Part shown: in pieces, positions 33,562 through 41,770 of the stretch
Layout: each line of letters starts with the position of its first letter
Numbering within the stretch: position 1 is the first letter of the stretch
NCBI GenBank assembly: GCA_938004375.1
Contig: CALKWH010000248.1
Location: 1 to 46,701, forward strand
Source: an uncultured Pseudomonadota bacterium
GTDB lineage: Bacteria; Myxococcota_A; Polyangia; HGW-17
Direction of reading: 5' to 3'
Length of the DNA stretch: 46,701 bases
Program-made: the position numbers and the translations under genes
The notes under the pieces: generated by a model
Database searches by the model: none
Told to the model about the DNA's origin: nothing
Seen by the model: the letters and a program-made list of their open reading frames with translations, nothing else

Positions 33562-34667
33562 CAGCGGTCGTGCTTGGAGGCGGCGTCCATGAGGGCCTCG
33601 AGCACGGAGCCCAGGCGCTTGAGACCGAGGATGAGGTGGCCCGGCGCGCCGAGGACCTCGTCGATGATCTGGGCGACGTTGCGTCGGCTGACCTCGGTCC
33701 AGCGGAGCCGGTGCTCGAGCTCGGCGATGCCCGGGCTGTCGGCCAGGAAGTCGCCGTAGATGCGCACCGAGGAGAACTGCATCTGGGCGTTGAAGGTCAC
33801 CGCCGCGTGGACGAACCCGATGTAGTCCTCGTGAGGGCGGGACATCAGTTCGGGCCCGCTGGTGGCCGGCGACGCGGGGGCCGCCTCGGCCTCGACGAAC
33901 CGCTGGCGCAGGCCCTCGATCCGCGTGCGCTCGAGCCAGGAGAACTCGCGCTCGCGCACCTCGAACTTCTCGCGGAACAGCCCCTCGGCCACGCTCGTGG
34001 CGAAGGGCGTCTGGAAAGACGGCAGATCCCGCGTCTCGAGGAGCTCGGCCAGGTTCCGGGTGCGCCGCGGGAAGGCCTCCTCGGAGAGGGCGGGGTAGCC
34101 GTTGTGCTCCTCGGGCAGCGCCACGGACTCGGTCATGCCCAGCTCCAGCTCGACCACCACCGTGGAGTCGACGACGTCGAAGCCCATGCGCCCCACTTCG
34201 AAGCCGCGCTTGGTGACGGAGTCCGCGGCCGACATGGACAGCGAGAAACCGTCCTTGCGCAGCGCGCCCAGCACCAGGTCATGGACCAGTTTGGGCAGGC
34301 CCCGGACCCCGGCGGACGGAAACCACAGGGGCCAGTTGGGGATCATCAGGGACACGTAGACCGATCCGGCGCCCATCCAGGTGGCGGGTCCGCCGGTCAG
34401 GCGTCGGACCACGGGCACGGGCAGACCGGCGGCGGCGTTGAGGGCCACGTGGGGATGCTGGAAGCGCCCCAGGCTGATCGCCGGTTCCTTCAGACGGAAC
34501 ACCGCCAGCGCGGGGTGGGCCCGCTCGGCCGGCCGCGCCGCGGAGGTGACGAGGTGCGAGGTGGCCGCCACGGCGTCCTCGAGGGAGGTCTCGGCGGGCG
34601 GATGGTAGAGCAGCACCCGATCCCCCGAGAGGGGATAGTCGGCGTTGTACAGGACACGCATGGGCAT
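33543..34667 (-). CDS. Lipoate-protein ligase A-like protein
   Basis: The protein has 374 residues from ATG 34667, which overlaps the upstream stop by one base (TGATG); a second ATG is at 34661. It has the biotin/lipoate ligase fold. VVRRLTGGPATWMG at residues 86-99 is the substrate-binding loop (usual form RRxTGGGAVxH), and SVYVSLMIP follows. The catalytic lysine region, normally G-R-K-x-G or similar, appears here as VGRMGFDVV, so the key lysine may be lost or displaced. The C-terminal 130 residues carry strands and helices found in LplA C-terminal domains (SRRNVAQIIDEVLGAPGHL). Its stop codon lies inside the 89/90-bp tandem repeat. It may transfer lipoate or octanoate, or another acid. Confidence 0.8.
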   Translation of the reverse strand: MPMRVLYNADYPLSGDRVLLYHPPAETSLEDAVAATSHLVTSAARPAERAHPALAVFRLKEPAISLGRFQHPHVALNAAAGLPVPVVRRLTGGPATWMGAGSVYVSLMIPNWPLWFPSAGVRGLPKLVHDLVLGALRKDGFSLSMSAADSVTKRGFEVGRMGFDVVDSTVVVELELGMTESVALPEEHNGYPALSEEAFPRRTRNLAELLETRDLPSFQTPFATSVAEGLFREKFEVREREFSWLERTRIEGLRQRFVEAEAAPASPATSGPELMSRPHEDYIGFVHAAVTFNAQMQFSSVRIYGDFLADSPGIAELEHRLRWTEVSRRNVAQIIDEVLGAPGHLILGLKRLGSVLEALMDAASKHDRWDAMNN

Positions 34668-34981
34668 CAGTGATGGGCCGGCTTGCCTGTGGAGCGGGCG
34701 GTCGGGGCGCCAGTACCGGGCACCGGAATGCGCAGGGCCCGCCCGGTGCCGGGACCCTGGGGGCAGAAGACGAGATAGGGCTTCTCGACCACCACCGGCC
34801 GGCCATATTTCATTTCATGGCAGGTGGCATCTGCGGCGACCTGCATGTGCATCTTCCCGGAGAGCAGCATGAGGACCTCGGGTCCGTCAGGCGTGATCTT
34901 CAACTGGGGAGAGAGACCCGCAGGGGCGATGATTTCACAAGGCGGGATAGCGGAATTCGACCGGGCGGCTGTCTTTCGCAC
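34667..34981 (-). CDS. Small protein of unknown function
   Basis: The protein has 104 residues from GTG 34981, chosen because GGAGG lies seven bases upstream. ATG codons further up (35026, 35056) lack a good site. Beta-rich segments are visible (LSPQLKITPDGPEVLMLLSG, MQVAADATCHEMKYGRPVVV, VEKPYLVFCPQGPG), followed by a Pro/Gly-rich tail. There are two cysteines in the middle of the chain. No known family was recognised. The stop overlaps the start of the lipoate-ligase-like gene (TGATG), so translation is coupled and a shared role is likely. Confidence 0.62.
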   Translation of the reverse strand: MRKTAARSNSAIPPCEIIAPAGLSPQLKITPDGPEVLMLLSGKMHMQVAADATCHEMKYGRPVVVEKPYLVFCPQGPGTGRALRIPVPGTGAPTARSTGKPAHH

Positions 34982-35102
34982 GTTCTCACCTCCGACAATC
35001 GCGGATTTTACTGAGGCCAGACGCATTTTTCCAGTGTTCCGTCGAAAAAGCGTCATGGGGGTGGAAAAATCCAGTGTAAGTGGAAAAAAGATCTCCAATT
35101 CT

Positions 35103-36314
35103 TTACAACTCGGCCTTGATGACCTTGGCCAGGCGGCGGACGCCCTCGGTGATCTGCTCCTTGGAGCTGAACGAGAAGTTCATGCGCATGGTGTTGTGGC
35201 CCGAGCCGTCGGGATAGAACGCCGACCCGATGACGTAGGCGACCTTCTCGGCGATGGCCTTGGGGAACATCTTCGTGCAGTCGATGGACTCGGGGGCGCG
35301 CAGGAACAGGAACAGGCCGCCCTGAGGCTTGACCCAGGTGACGCCGGGGGGCATGTACTGCTCGAAGGCGTTGATCATGGCGTCGCGCTTCTCGCGGTAC
35401 AAATCCACGGTCTGGGCGATACGGGCGTTCATGTAGCCCTTCTGCATGTAGCGCGCGGCGATGCGCTGGGTGAACGCCGAGGTACAAAGATCGGCGCTCT
35501 GCTTGGCGACGACGATCTTGTCCACGAGCTCCTCGCAGGCCACCACCCAGCCGATGCGGAACGACGGGCAAAGTATTTTAGACATGGTCCCAAGCAGCAC
35601 GACATTGCCGGGCTTGGCCATAGAGTAGATTGTGGGGACGCTCTGGCCCTCGAAGCGCAGTTCGCGATATGGGCTATCTTCGATGATAAGCAGGTTGTGG
35701 GCCTCAGCGATGTCCACGAGCTCCCGCCGGCGTCTCTCGCTCATGGTGATGCCGGTGGGGTTCTGGAAGTCCGGCACGCAGTACAGGAACTTGGCGCGTC
35801 GGCCTTCCTTTTTCATGGTGTCGAGCACCTGGGCCAGCCGGTCTGCGCGCATGCCCTCGTCGTCGAGCTCGACGGAGCGGAAGCGGGCGCCGTAGGCGGC
35901 GAACGCGTTGATGCCGCCCAGATAGGTGGGCGCGCCGCACACGATCTCGTCGCCCGGGTCGATGAAGATTTTGCCGATGAGATCCAGCGCCTGCTGGGAG
36001 GCGGTGGTGATCACGAGGTTGTCGGTCGTGATCTTCATGTTTTCCTGGGTGACGTAGTGCTTCTCGACGAGATGCCGGCGCAGCTCGAGGTCCCCCTCGG
36101 TGGTGCCGTACTGCAGCACCGGGTAGGGCTCGTTGTCCATGATCTCGTTCATGACCTGCTTGAGCTCCTGCACGGGGAACGACTCCGGCGATGGAAGCCC
36201 GCCGGCGAAGGAGATGATGTCCGGTTGCGCCGTGAGCTTGAGGAGCTCGCGGATGACCGAACGCTTCATGTTCCGGATGTTCACCGAATAGGTCTCTTCG
36301 ATCTGGGAAATCAT
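35103..36314 (-). CDS. PLP-dependent class I/II aminotransferase (LysN-like)
   Basis: The protein has 403 residues from ATG 36314, with GGAGG five bases upstream. It has the fold-type I aminotransferase layout: PDIISFAGGLPSPESFP near the N-terminus, LQYGTTEGDLELRR, VITTASQQALDLIG, and CVPDFQNPTGITMS with the cofactor Asn. The PLP lysine is in LGTMSKILCPSFRIGW, and the substrate Arg in NTMRMNFSF. These features are typical of 2-aminoadipate and broad aromatic/branched-chain aminotransferases (LysN, MocR-like group without the DNA-binding domain). It is cytosolic. The exact amino acid substrate is not certain. A divergent radical SAM gene lies across a 299-base gap. Confidence 0.92.
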   Translation of the reverse strand: MISQIEETYSVNIRNMKRSVIRELLKLTAQPDIISFAGGLPSPESFPVQELKQVMNEIMDNEPYPVLQYGTTEGDLELRRHLVEKHYVTQENMKITTDNLVITTASQQALDLIGKIFIDPGDEIVCGAPTYLGGINAFAAYGARFRSVELDDEGMRADRLAQVLDTMKKEGRRAKFLYCVPDFQNPTGITMSERRRRELVDIAEAHNLLIIEDSPYRELRFEGQSVPTIYSMAKPGNVVLLGTMSKILCPSFRIGWVVACEELVDKIVVAKQSADLCTSAFTQRIAARYMQKGYMNARIAQTVDLYREKRDAMINAFEQYMPPGVTWVKPQGGLFLFLRAPESIDCTKMFPKAIAEKVAYVIGSAFYPDGSGHNTMRMNFSFSSKEQITEGVRRLAKVIKAEL

Positions 36315-36613
36315 TCCAACCTCCAGGTGGTGTGCCCGTGGCCCGGGCCGGCCGTCCCCCGAAGGTGGGGGACTTTCCCGGACAATAACCACGAGCCGGA
36401 GCGTTTGTCCAAGGGAAAATTGTGGAAAAATTCACGGTTCAGAAACCGGCCGGAATGGACTCGTCCGGCGTCACCTGGCGGGATCGGCGTCCGCGTCCGT
36501 CGCGTCGTCCGGCGAGCGAAACCTCGGATTGAAAATTCTTGCGTACCTGCTAAATTTGCTGACCTGGTCGTCAGCCCGCCAGCATCGGGCAGGGATCGGC
36601 ATTTGGAGATTTC
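36315..36613. other. Divergent intergenic region with promoter candidates
   Basis: This is 299 bases between the aminotransferase and radical SAM genes. It holds a reasonable plus-strand promoter (36529-36556) and a weak minus-strand one (minus-strand TGGACA with TATTGT, 18 apart, around 36381-36411). No repeats or RNA genes were seen. Confidence 0.4.
36529..36556 (+). promoter_or_regulatory. Candidate sigma-70 promoter for the radical SAM gene
   Basis: TTGAAA at 36529-36534 and TAAATT at 36551-36556, 16 bases apart, in an AT-rich island about 60 bases before the ATG at 36614. Confidence 0.45.
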
Positions 36614-37693
36614 ATGAAAGTAGCGCTACTCACCGCAAAACCGAACTGGCTTCGTCGCGTCGGCGGCCGGAAACTCTATGTCGGAGAAAAACGCCCTCCC
36701 CACGGTCTTGGCTTCCTGTATACGATTCTCCGGAACGCCGGATGCCAGGTCGATCTGTACGACAGGTACTGCGGAGACCTGACCTGGCCCAAGGACAACT
36801 TTGCGTCGTACGATTTCCTGGGACTCTACACCACCTCCGTTTGCAGCACCGACATCGAGCACATCGTCACGAAGGCGAGGGCGGCGCGCATCGCGGTCGG
36901 CGGCCCTCACGCACATTTATTCCCCGAGTCCATCCCAGATTGCGTGCATCACGTCGTGCGGGGTGAGTCCGAGAAAATCATCGTCGACCTGGTCAACGGC
37001 CGTGTCTCCGAACGGATCATCACCACCGCGCGGCTGACGGACGAGGAGCTCGACGCCGTGCCCAGGTTCCCGTGGGAGTTCTTCTTTCACGAAAAGCGCG
37101 CCAACTACGACTGGGGTTTTCATTTCAACGACGTCAAGCCGGTGTTCACCATGAACACTTCTCGGGGATGTCCGTTTCAGTGCTCGTTTTGCTCGGTGAA
37201 GAACATCTGGGGTCGCAAGTTGACCGCCATGAGCGCGGAGCGGGTGTTCGACGACATCCGGTACGTCCATTCCCTGGGAGCCAGGGGGCTGTATTTCCGT
37301 GAGGACAACTTCACCGCCCGCAAGGCCAGACTGAGAAAGCTCTGCGAGCTGCTCGCCGGGAGCGGGCTGGATCTCCGGTGGGCCTGCGAGACCCGCGTGG
37401 ACACTGTCGACGACGAGACGATGGCGCTCATGCACAAAGCCGGCTGCATCGGCTTCTACATCGGCGTCGAATCGCTCTCCCAGCACATGCTGGATGTCTT
37501 CCACAAGCAGATCCAGGTCGGACAGGTTGTCAAATTTTTTGAAAGCGCAAACAAGTACGGGATGTTCACCCATGCGTCCTTCATCGTCGAGCACCCCGAG
37601 GAGACCAAGCAGGATCGCAATGAGACGGAACGGCTCATGGAAGTGATCAAACCCAGCTTCATCGTGCGCAACCGGTATCGCCCGGACGGCTGA
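36614..37693 (+). CDS. B12-binding-type radical SAM protein, short C-terminus
   Basis: The protein has 359 residues. GGAG lies before ATG 36614. The N-terminal 130 residues form a cobalamin-binding-like Rossmann domain (GLGFLYTILRNAGCQVDLYD; IAVGGPHAHLFPE). The radical SAM core has three iron-sulfur cysteines at 186, 190 and 193 (SRGCPFQCSFC), then GLYFREDNFTA and the FYIGVESLSQHML segment. Such enzymes perform difficult methylations or rearrangements and often sit in polysaccharide or natural-product loci. It ends at IVRNRYRPDG; most relatives continue for roughly 80-100 more residues, so it may be truncated. GC content is lower than in neighbouring genes. A terminator follows directly. Confidence 0.82.
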   Translation: MKVALLTAKPNWLRRVGGRKLYVGEKRPPHGLGFLYTILRNAGCQVDLYDRYCGDLTWPKDNFASYDFLGLYTTSVCSTDIEHIVTKARAARIAVGGPHAHLFPESIPDCVHHVVRGESEKIIVDLVNGRVSERIITTARLTDEELDAVPRFPWEFFFHEKRANYDWGFHFNDVKPVFTMNTSRGCPFQCSFCSVKNIWGRKLTAMSAERVFDDIRYVHSLGARGLYFREDNFTARKARLRKLCELLAGSGLDLRWACETRVDTVDDETMALMHKAGCIGFYIGVESLSQHMLDVFHKQIQVGQVVKFFESANKYGMFTHASFIVEHPEETKQDRNETERLMEVIKPSFIVRNRYRPDG

Positions 37694-37705
37694 CCTGCTG
37701 CCGCC

Positions 37706-37728
37706 CGTGGTGGGAAATCCACGTTTTT
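37706..37728 (+). terminator. Intrinsic terminator after the radical SAM gene
   Basis: Stem CGTGG (37706-37710) and CCACG (37719-37723) with an 8-base loop, followed by TTTTT (37724-37728). It starts 13 bases after the stop codon. A second hairpin without a T run (ACCGG/CCGGT, 37729-37744) follows in this convergent junction. Confidence 0.72.
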
Positions 37729-37759
37729 ACCGGAATAATCCGGTTCTCATTTCGAACTG

Positions 37760-38542
37760 TCATTGATTGAATCTGGAAATCTTCAGCGCGCGGGCGGCCA
37801 GTCTCAGGGCCATTCCCGTGAGGTCACGAGCAGGGAGCGCCAGCAGCCGCTCATGATAACACGCACGGATGAGATTCCGGTTCGCGATCTGGGCCTGGGT
37901 CATGGAGGCGCCGATGCTGTCGCCGTGCACGCGGCGCGAGAGCCCGGGTTCGCGCAGGTTGGCCAGCTTCCACCCGAGCGCCAGCCGGCACCACAGGTCG
38001 TAGTCCTGCGCGGTGCGCAGCCGCTCGTCGTAGCCCCCGACGGACCGAACCGCGTCGCACCGGGCCATGACGCTGGAATGGGCGATGACGTTGTGGGTCA
38101 GAAGGGCGAACCGGATGGCCAGGTCGGAGAGCGGGACCCGTGAGAAGCCGATGTCGGCACCTTCGGCGTCGATCCTGCGGTAGCGGGTTCCCACCGCGGC
38201 GCATCCGGGATGGGCGTCGAGCCAGGCCACCTGGGCCGCAAAGCGACCTGGGAGGCTCACGTCGTCGCAGTCCTGTCTGGCGAAGTACCGACCACGGGCG
38301 CGCCGGAGCGAATCGTTGAGGGTCTTGGTGAGACCTTGGTTCGGTTGATGATGCACGAGGATCCGGGAATCCTCCGTGGCGAGCTGCTCGATCAGATCCG
38401 CGGAGCCGTCCGAGGAGCCGTCATTCGTGATCAGCAATTCGAAATCCCCGAAGCTTTGATTCAGCACGGATTCTATCGACTCTCGAAGGAAACGCTCACC
38501 GTTGAAGACCGAGCAGATCACGGAGACTGAGGGTATGGCCAT
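37760..38542 (-). CDS. Family 2 glycosyltransferase
   Basis: The protein has 260 residues from ATG 38542, after AGGTG. The N-terminal GT-A fold shows VSVICSVFNGERFLRESIES and LLITNDGSSDGSADL. The metal-binding acidic motif is ARQDCDDVSLPGR, in the DxD position, and an acceptor-region motif TAQDYDLWCRLAL (the ED/QDxDLW motif) follows. It adds sugars from nucleotide donors to an acceptor, as in surface glycan assembly. It stands alone, next to a short radical SAM gene and without other glycan genes, so the donor and product are unknown. Confidence 0.9.
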   Translation of the reverse strand: MAIPSVSVICSVFNGERFLRESIESVLNQSFGDFELLITNDGSSDGSADLIEQLATEDSRILVHHQPNQGLTKTLNDSLRRARGRYFARQDCDDVSLPGRFAAQVAWLDAHPGCAAVGTRYRRIDAEGADIGFSRVPLSDLAIRFALLTHNVIAHSSVMARCDAVRSVGGYDERLRTAQDYDLWCRLALGWKLANLREPGLSRRVHGDSIGASMTQAQIANRNLIRACYHERLLALPARDLTGMALRLAARALKISRFNQ

Positions 38543-38695
38543 GGGACACCTGGTTCCGCGTCGGAAGGATCCATCCCGAGGGGTTTCGAGCGCCGCAGAG
38601 CGGATGGGAAGAATCGCCCGGGGCGCTTCTTGGTCGGGTACTATCCCCGAGGGTGGGGGAGGATGTCAAGCGCGCTGCGGCACATGCGGCGCATT

Positions 38696-38739
38696 GTCGG
38701 GGCGCTTGTCCGGGGCGGTCGCAAGATGTCCGCCCCGAC
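38696..38739. repeat. Large inverted repeat (possible terminator)
   Basis: GTCGGGGCG (38696-38704) and CGCCCCGAC (38731-38739) are perfect complements. CTTG (38705-38708) and CAAG (38722-38725) extend the inner part. The hairpin lies between the RCC1 gene (stop at 38814) and the glycosyltransferase gene, both on the minus strand. There is no T run, so any termination would be by another mechanism. The rest of the 271-base gap (38543-38813) shows nothing else. Confidence 0.6.
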
Positions 38740-38813
38740 ATCGACGTTCGTGCCACGGCAGGGAGCCGTCGCGCTAGGAGTAGGGTGACGATTCCCTTCC
38801 GTCCGTGCGATTT

Positions 38814-40877
38814 TTAAGGAAGGACTTCGACAGGGGACAACTTCAGGACGTAGGTCCCGTCCCCCAGTTGGCCGAAGGCGTTGCCGCCCCAGCAATGGAC
38901 GATCCCCGTGTCGAGCAGCGCGCAGGTGGATTCGTCGCCGCCGCGGATGAGGGACACGTTGGTGAAGGAGCCGATCTGCACCGGGGTGAGGCGGTTGGTG
39001 GTCGTCCCGTCCCCGAGCTTGCCGTTGGCGTTGTTACCCCAACAGCGGAGGGTGCCGTTGGATATGACCGCGCAGGTGTGCGATCCTCCCGCCGAGATCG
39101 AGACGGCGCCGGTCAGGCCGGACACGGTCACGGGTGAGTATCTCCTGGTCATGGTCCCGTCCCCCAGTTGGCCGTGGGTGTTGTCTCCCCAGCAAGAGGC
39201 GCCGCCGGAGGTGAGCCGCACGCAGGTGTGGTGCCCGCCGGCGGTGACCATGGTCGCTGCGGCCACGGTCACGGTGGTGGGAGTGTGGGTCTCGGTGGTG
39301 GTGCCGAGACCGAGCTGGCCGTTGTCGTTGCGGCCCCAGCACTTGACAGTGCCATCCGAGAGCACGGCGCAGGTGTGATCGCCTCCCAGGGCCGTACTGA
39401 CTGCGCCGGTGATCCCGATCACGGTGGTCGGCACCCAGCGGTCGGTGGTGGTGCCGTCCCCGAGCTTGCCGAAGTAGTTGCGCCCCCAGCAGCGCATCGT
39501 GCCGTCGCTGAGGATCGCGCAACTGTGGGTGTAGCCGGCGCCCACGGCCACCGCGTTGTTCAAGGTGCCCGCGCGCACCGGCAGCATGCTGTTGTTCGTG
39601 CTGTTGTCGCCGAGCTGGCCACCGTTGTTGAAACCCCAGCACCAGACGGCGCCGCTGGAGAGCCGCGCGCAGGTGTGGAGCTGGCCGCCGGCCACCTCCA
39701 CCACGCCCATCAGGTTGAGGACCTCCACCGGCGAAGTGGCGTGGACGGCCGAGCCGTTGCCGAGCTGGCCATAGTCGTTGCGTCCCCAGCACCGGAGGAC
39801 ACCGCTGCCGTTGAGCGGGACACAGGCGTGAAAGTAGCCGACCCCGAGGGCGGTCGCGTCCTGGCACTGGGTCTCGTTGAAGTCGACGCACCCGGGCTGG
39901 CAGGTGAGCGGCCCGGTGAACCAGCCCCGGCTGCGACAGGACGCCTGTCCCAGATCGTCTCCGTCGCAGCTCTCGTAGGTTGTCTGCACCGTGCCGTCTC
40001 CGCAGCGCCCGGCGGCCTCGCAGGCGCTCAGGTCCAGTGCCCGGCAGTCCGCGCCACAGGTGAGGGTTCCGCCCCAGTAGCCAAGCCCCGTGCAGGTCTG
40101 GCCTCCGGTGTCGCCGTCGCACACCTCGGAAAAAGCCGGCTGGATCAAGCCGTCGCCGCAACGACCGTTCGCCTCGCAGTCGGTCAGGTCGAGCCGGCAG
40201 TCCGTCCCGCACGTGAGCGTGCCGGCGTGGTAGCCCAGGGTGAGGCACGTCCGGCCGGTCAGGTTCGCGCCCTCACACTCTTCCCCATACAAATCCTGGA
40301 TCTGGTTGTCGCCGCACTGGCCGTGGCTCTGGCACGAACCCAGGTTGAAGTTGCAGTTCAGGTTGCACGAGAGCGTCCCTCCGTAATAGCCGAGGCTCTC
40401 GCAGGTCTGGCCGTCCAGATCTTCTCCTTCGCATTGCTCGAAGGGCGATGAGACGACGTGATCGCCGCACACGGCCTGGGTCTCACAGCCGCTGATGTCG
40501 AACGTGCATGAGTCATTGCAGGCCAGGGTGCCGGCACCCAGGCCGCGGCTCGCGCAGGTCTCGCCGTTGAGGTTCTCTCCGTCGCAGGTCTCGCCGTGAA
40601 TGCTCGAAATGATGCCGTCGCCACAGGACAGCGAGCACGCGGAGAGATCGAGCTTGCATTTGGAGGTGCAGCCCAGGTTGCCGTCCTGTTCGTAATAGCC
40701 GAGCTGCTGGCAGTTCTGGAAGGGGATCTGGTCCCGATCGCACTCCTCTCCGGGGTCCAGGAAGGAATCCCCACAGTTGTCTTGGGCGGTGACCTCGGTG
40801 TTGCACGCAACGGGGGCAAAGATTGCAATACAAACGAGAAGGGAACGTGAGAATGTTTCAAATGTGACCGGTTGCAT
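38814..40877 (-). CDS. Cysteine-module / RCC1 beta-propeller lipoprotein
   Basis: The protein has 687 residues from ATG 40877, with AGGAG eight bases upstream. The signal ends at FAPVACNTE (lipobox). Six six-cysteine modules follow (each opens with CGD and contains a GYYGGTLSC-like core). The C-terminal half has exactly seven RCC1 repeats, each with CWGxNxxGQLGDGT and HTCAxLxxG, enough for one closed seven-bladed propeller. The cysteine in each CWG and in each HTC/HAC could pair within blades. The protein probably stands on the outer membrane with a propeller head for binding. It is the counterpart of the SBBP-propeller protein at 347-2221. Confidence 0.92.
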   Translation of the reverse strand: MQPVTFETFSRSLLVCIAIFAPVACNTEVTAQDNCGDSFLDPGEECDRDQIPFQNCQQLGYYEQDGNLGCTSKCKLDLSACSLSCGDGIISSIHGETCDGENLNGETCASRGLGAGTLACNDSCTFDISGCETQAVCGDHVVSSPFEQCEGEDLDGQTCESLGYYGGTLSCNLNCNFNLGSCQSHGQCGDNQIQDLYGEECEGANLTGRTCLTLGYHAGTLTCGTDCRLDLTDCEANGRCGDGLIQPAFSEVCDGDTGGQTCTGLGYWGGTLTCGADCRALDLSACEAAGRCGDGTVQTTYESCDGDDLGQASCRSRGWFTGPLTCQPGCVDFNETQCQDATALGVGYFHACVPLNGSGVLRCWGRNDYGQLGNGSAVHATSPVEVLNLMGVVEVAGGQLHTCARLSSGAVWCWGFNNGGQLGDNSTNNSMLPVRAGTLNNAVAVGAGYTHSCAILSDGTMRCWGRNYFGKLGDGTTTDRWVPTTVIGITGAVSTALGGDHTCAVLSDGTVKCWGRNDNGQLGLGTTTETHTPTTVTVAAATMVTAGGHHTCVRLTSGGASCWGDNTHGQLGDGTMTRRYSPVTVSGLTGAVSISAGGSHTCAVISNGTLRCWGNNANGKLGDGTTTNRLTPVQIGSFTNVSLIRGGDESTCALLDTGIVHCWGGNAFGQLGDGTYVLKLSPVEVLP

Positions 40878-40905
40878 TATTTTTCTCCTGCCAAAAGTTG
40901 CATTC

Positions 40906-40934
40906 AGTGTACGTGCGAATCAATCAAGAGTCAA
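40906..40934 (-). promoter_or_regulatory. Sigma-70-type promoter for the RCC1 gene
   Basis: On the minus strand, TTGACT (40934-40929) and TACACT (40911-40906) are separated by 17 bases, about 30 bases before ATG 40877. Confidence 0.5.
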
Positions 40935-41040
40935 ACGCCATTTCGCCAGAAAACGTCACGTTTGATGGTCGGCAATTTTCCATGACGGGAGTACGCTGGC
41001 CCCATCGGGCGGGAAGCAACCCAAGACAGGAGGCGCGATC

Positions 41041-41154
41041 ATGTTCCGCGAAACAATATCTTTGTTTTATGTCCCTTTGCTGGCAGTCCTGGCCGCGTGT
41101 GACGGCATGCTGGTCAACCACAACGCCGTCAAACCCTTGCGTGATCATGCATGA
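41041..41154 (+). CDS. Very small lipoprotein (37 residues)
   Basis: ATG 41041 has a strong AGGAGG site eight bases upstream. The product starts MFRETISLFYVPLLAVLAAC, a complete lipoprotein signal with an ideal LAAC lipobox. After processing, only 18 residues would remain (CDGMLVNHNAVKPLRDHA). The stop TGA is at 41152-41154, inside a 16-base perfect palindrome. Small lipoproteins of this kind include entericidin-type and lysis proteins, but no sequence similarity to those is evident. It could also be the remnant of a longer gene. The good ribosome site and complete signal peptide favour a real gene. Confidence 0.6.
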   Translation: MFRETISLFYVPLLAVLAACDGMLVNHNAVKPLRDHA

Positions 41155-41157
41155 TCA
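41142..41157. repeat. 16-bp perfect palindrome
   Basis: TGATCATGCATGATCA reads the same on both strands and overlaps the stop codon of the 37-residue lipoprotein. It could be a protein-binding site or a cruciform. No T run follows. Confidence 0.8.
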
Positions 41158-41214
41158 TCCCCGTGGAAGATTGACCGGGTTGTGACTGTCGGACCGAAGC
41201 GTGGTCAGGCCGGC

Positions 41215-41553
41215 CTATTTCATGTCTTCGGCGGGGGCGGGTTCAGCGGGCATGTCGGTGGGGGCGGGCATGTCGCCGTCGACCGGCTTCTCTTCGACCT
41301 GCTTGCCGAATTTGCGGGAGAGGTCCTTGCAGTCCAGCTTCATCCACTCCATGGCTTCCTTGTGATGCTCCTTGCACTCCTTCACGAATTTGTCTTTGTC
41401 GGCATACTTGTCTTTGGGAGCCATCTTGGTCTCCGTGACGCACTTCATGCCCTTCTCGTAAAGTTTGGCGCAGTCCTTGCCTTTGCTGTCACAGCCGGTG
41501 AACATCACCACAGAGAACACCATCATGGACACGAAAACGATCATCTGTTTCAT
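41215..41553 (-). CDS. Small four-cysteine helical lipoprotein
   Basis: The protein has 112 residues from ATG 41553, with AAAGGAG ten bases upstream. The signal ends at VVMFTGCDSK (lipobox). The mature protein has four further cysteines (DCAKLYEKGMKC and ECKEHHKEAMEWMKLDC), the first pair spaced as CX9C, consistent with two helices held by disulfides. A Pro/Glu-rich tail follows (PAPTDMPAEPAPAED). The family is not recognised. A triple 14-bp repeat lies upstream. Confidence 0.78.
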   Translation of the reverse strand: MKQMIVFVSMMVFSVVMFTGCDSKGKDCAKLYEKGMKCVTETKMAPKDKYADKDKFVKECKEHHKEAMEWMKLDCKDLSRKFGKQVEEKPVDGDMPAPTDMPAEPAPAEDMK

Positions 41554-41642
41554 AGCGGTAGAGCTCCTTTCCATTCGGATAGCCTTCTATCCTGGGTTGA
41601 TTCGGCGGTGGGAGTATGACAAATCCAAGCGGGATTGTCGAG

Positions 41643-41684
41643 CCCCGATTAGACAGCCCCGATTAGACAGCCCCGATTAGACCC
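41643..41684. repeat. Triple 14-bp direct repeat
   Basis: CCCCGATTAGACAG is present at 41643-41656 and 41657-41670; the third copy (41671-41684) ends ACCC instead of ACAG. It lies in the 217-base gap between two divergent lipoprotein genes, about 90 bases from each start, and could be an operator. Nothing else was recognised in this gap. Confidence 0.88.
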
Positions 41685-41770
41685 CTGTCAAGGCACATGC
41701 CCGTCGTTGACTTTCGCCGCGAACCGGAGATACTTTGACCGGAGTTGAATAATCTCCCGGGAGGTCTCCA

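Noticed and set aside
36421..36429. DnaA box / replication origin near TGTGGAAAA
   Set aside because: It is a single imperfect match without further boxes or origin-linked genes.
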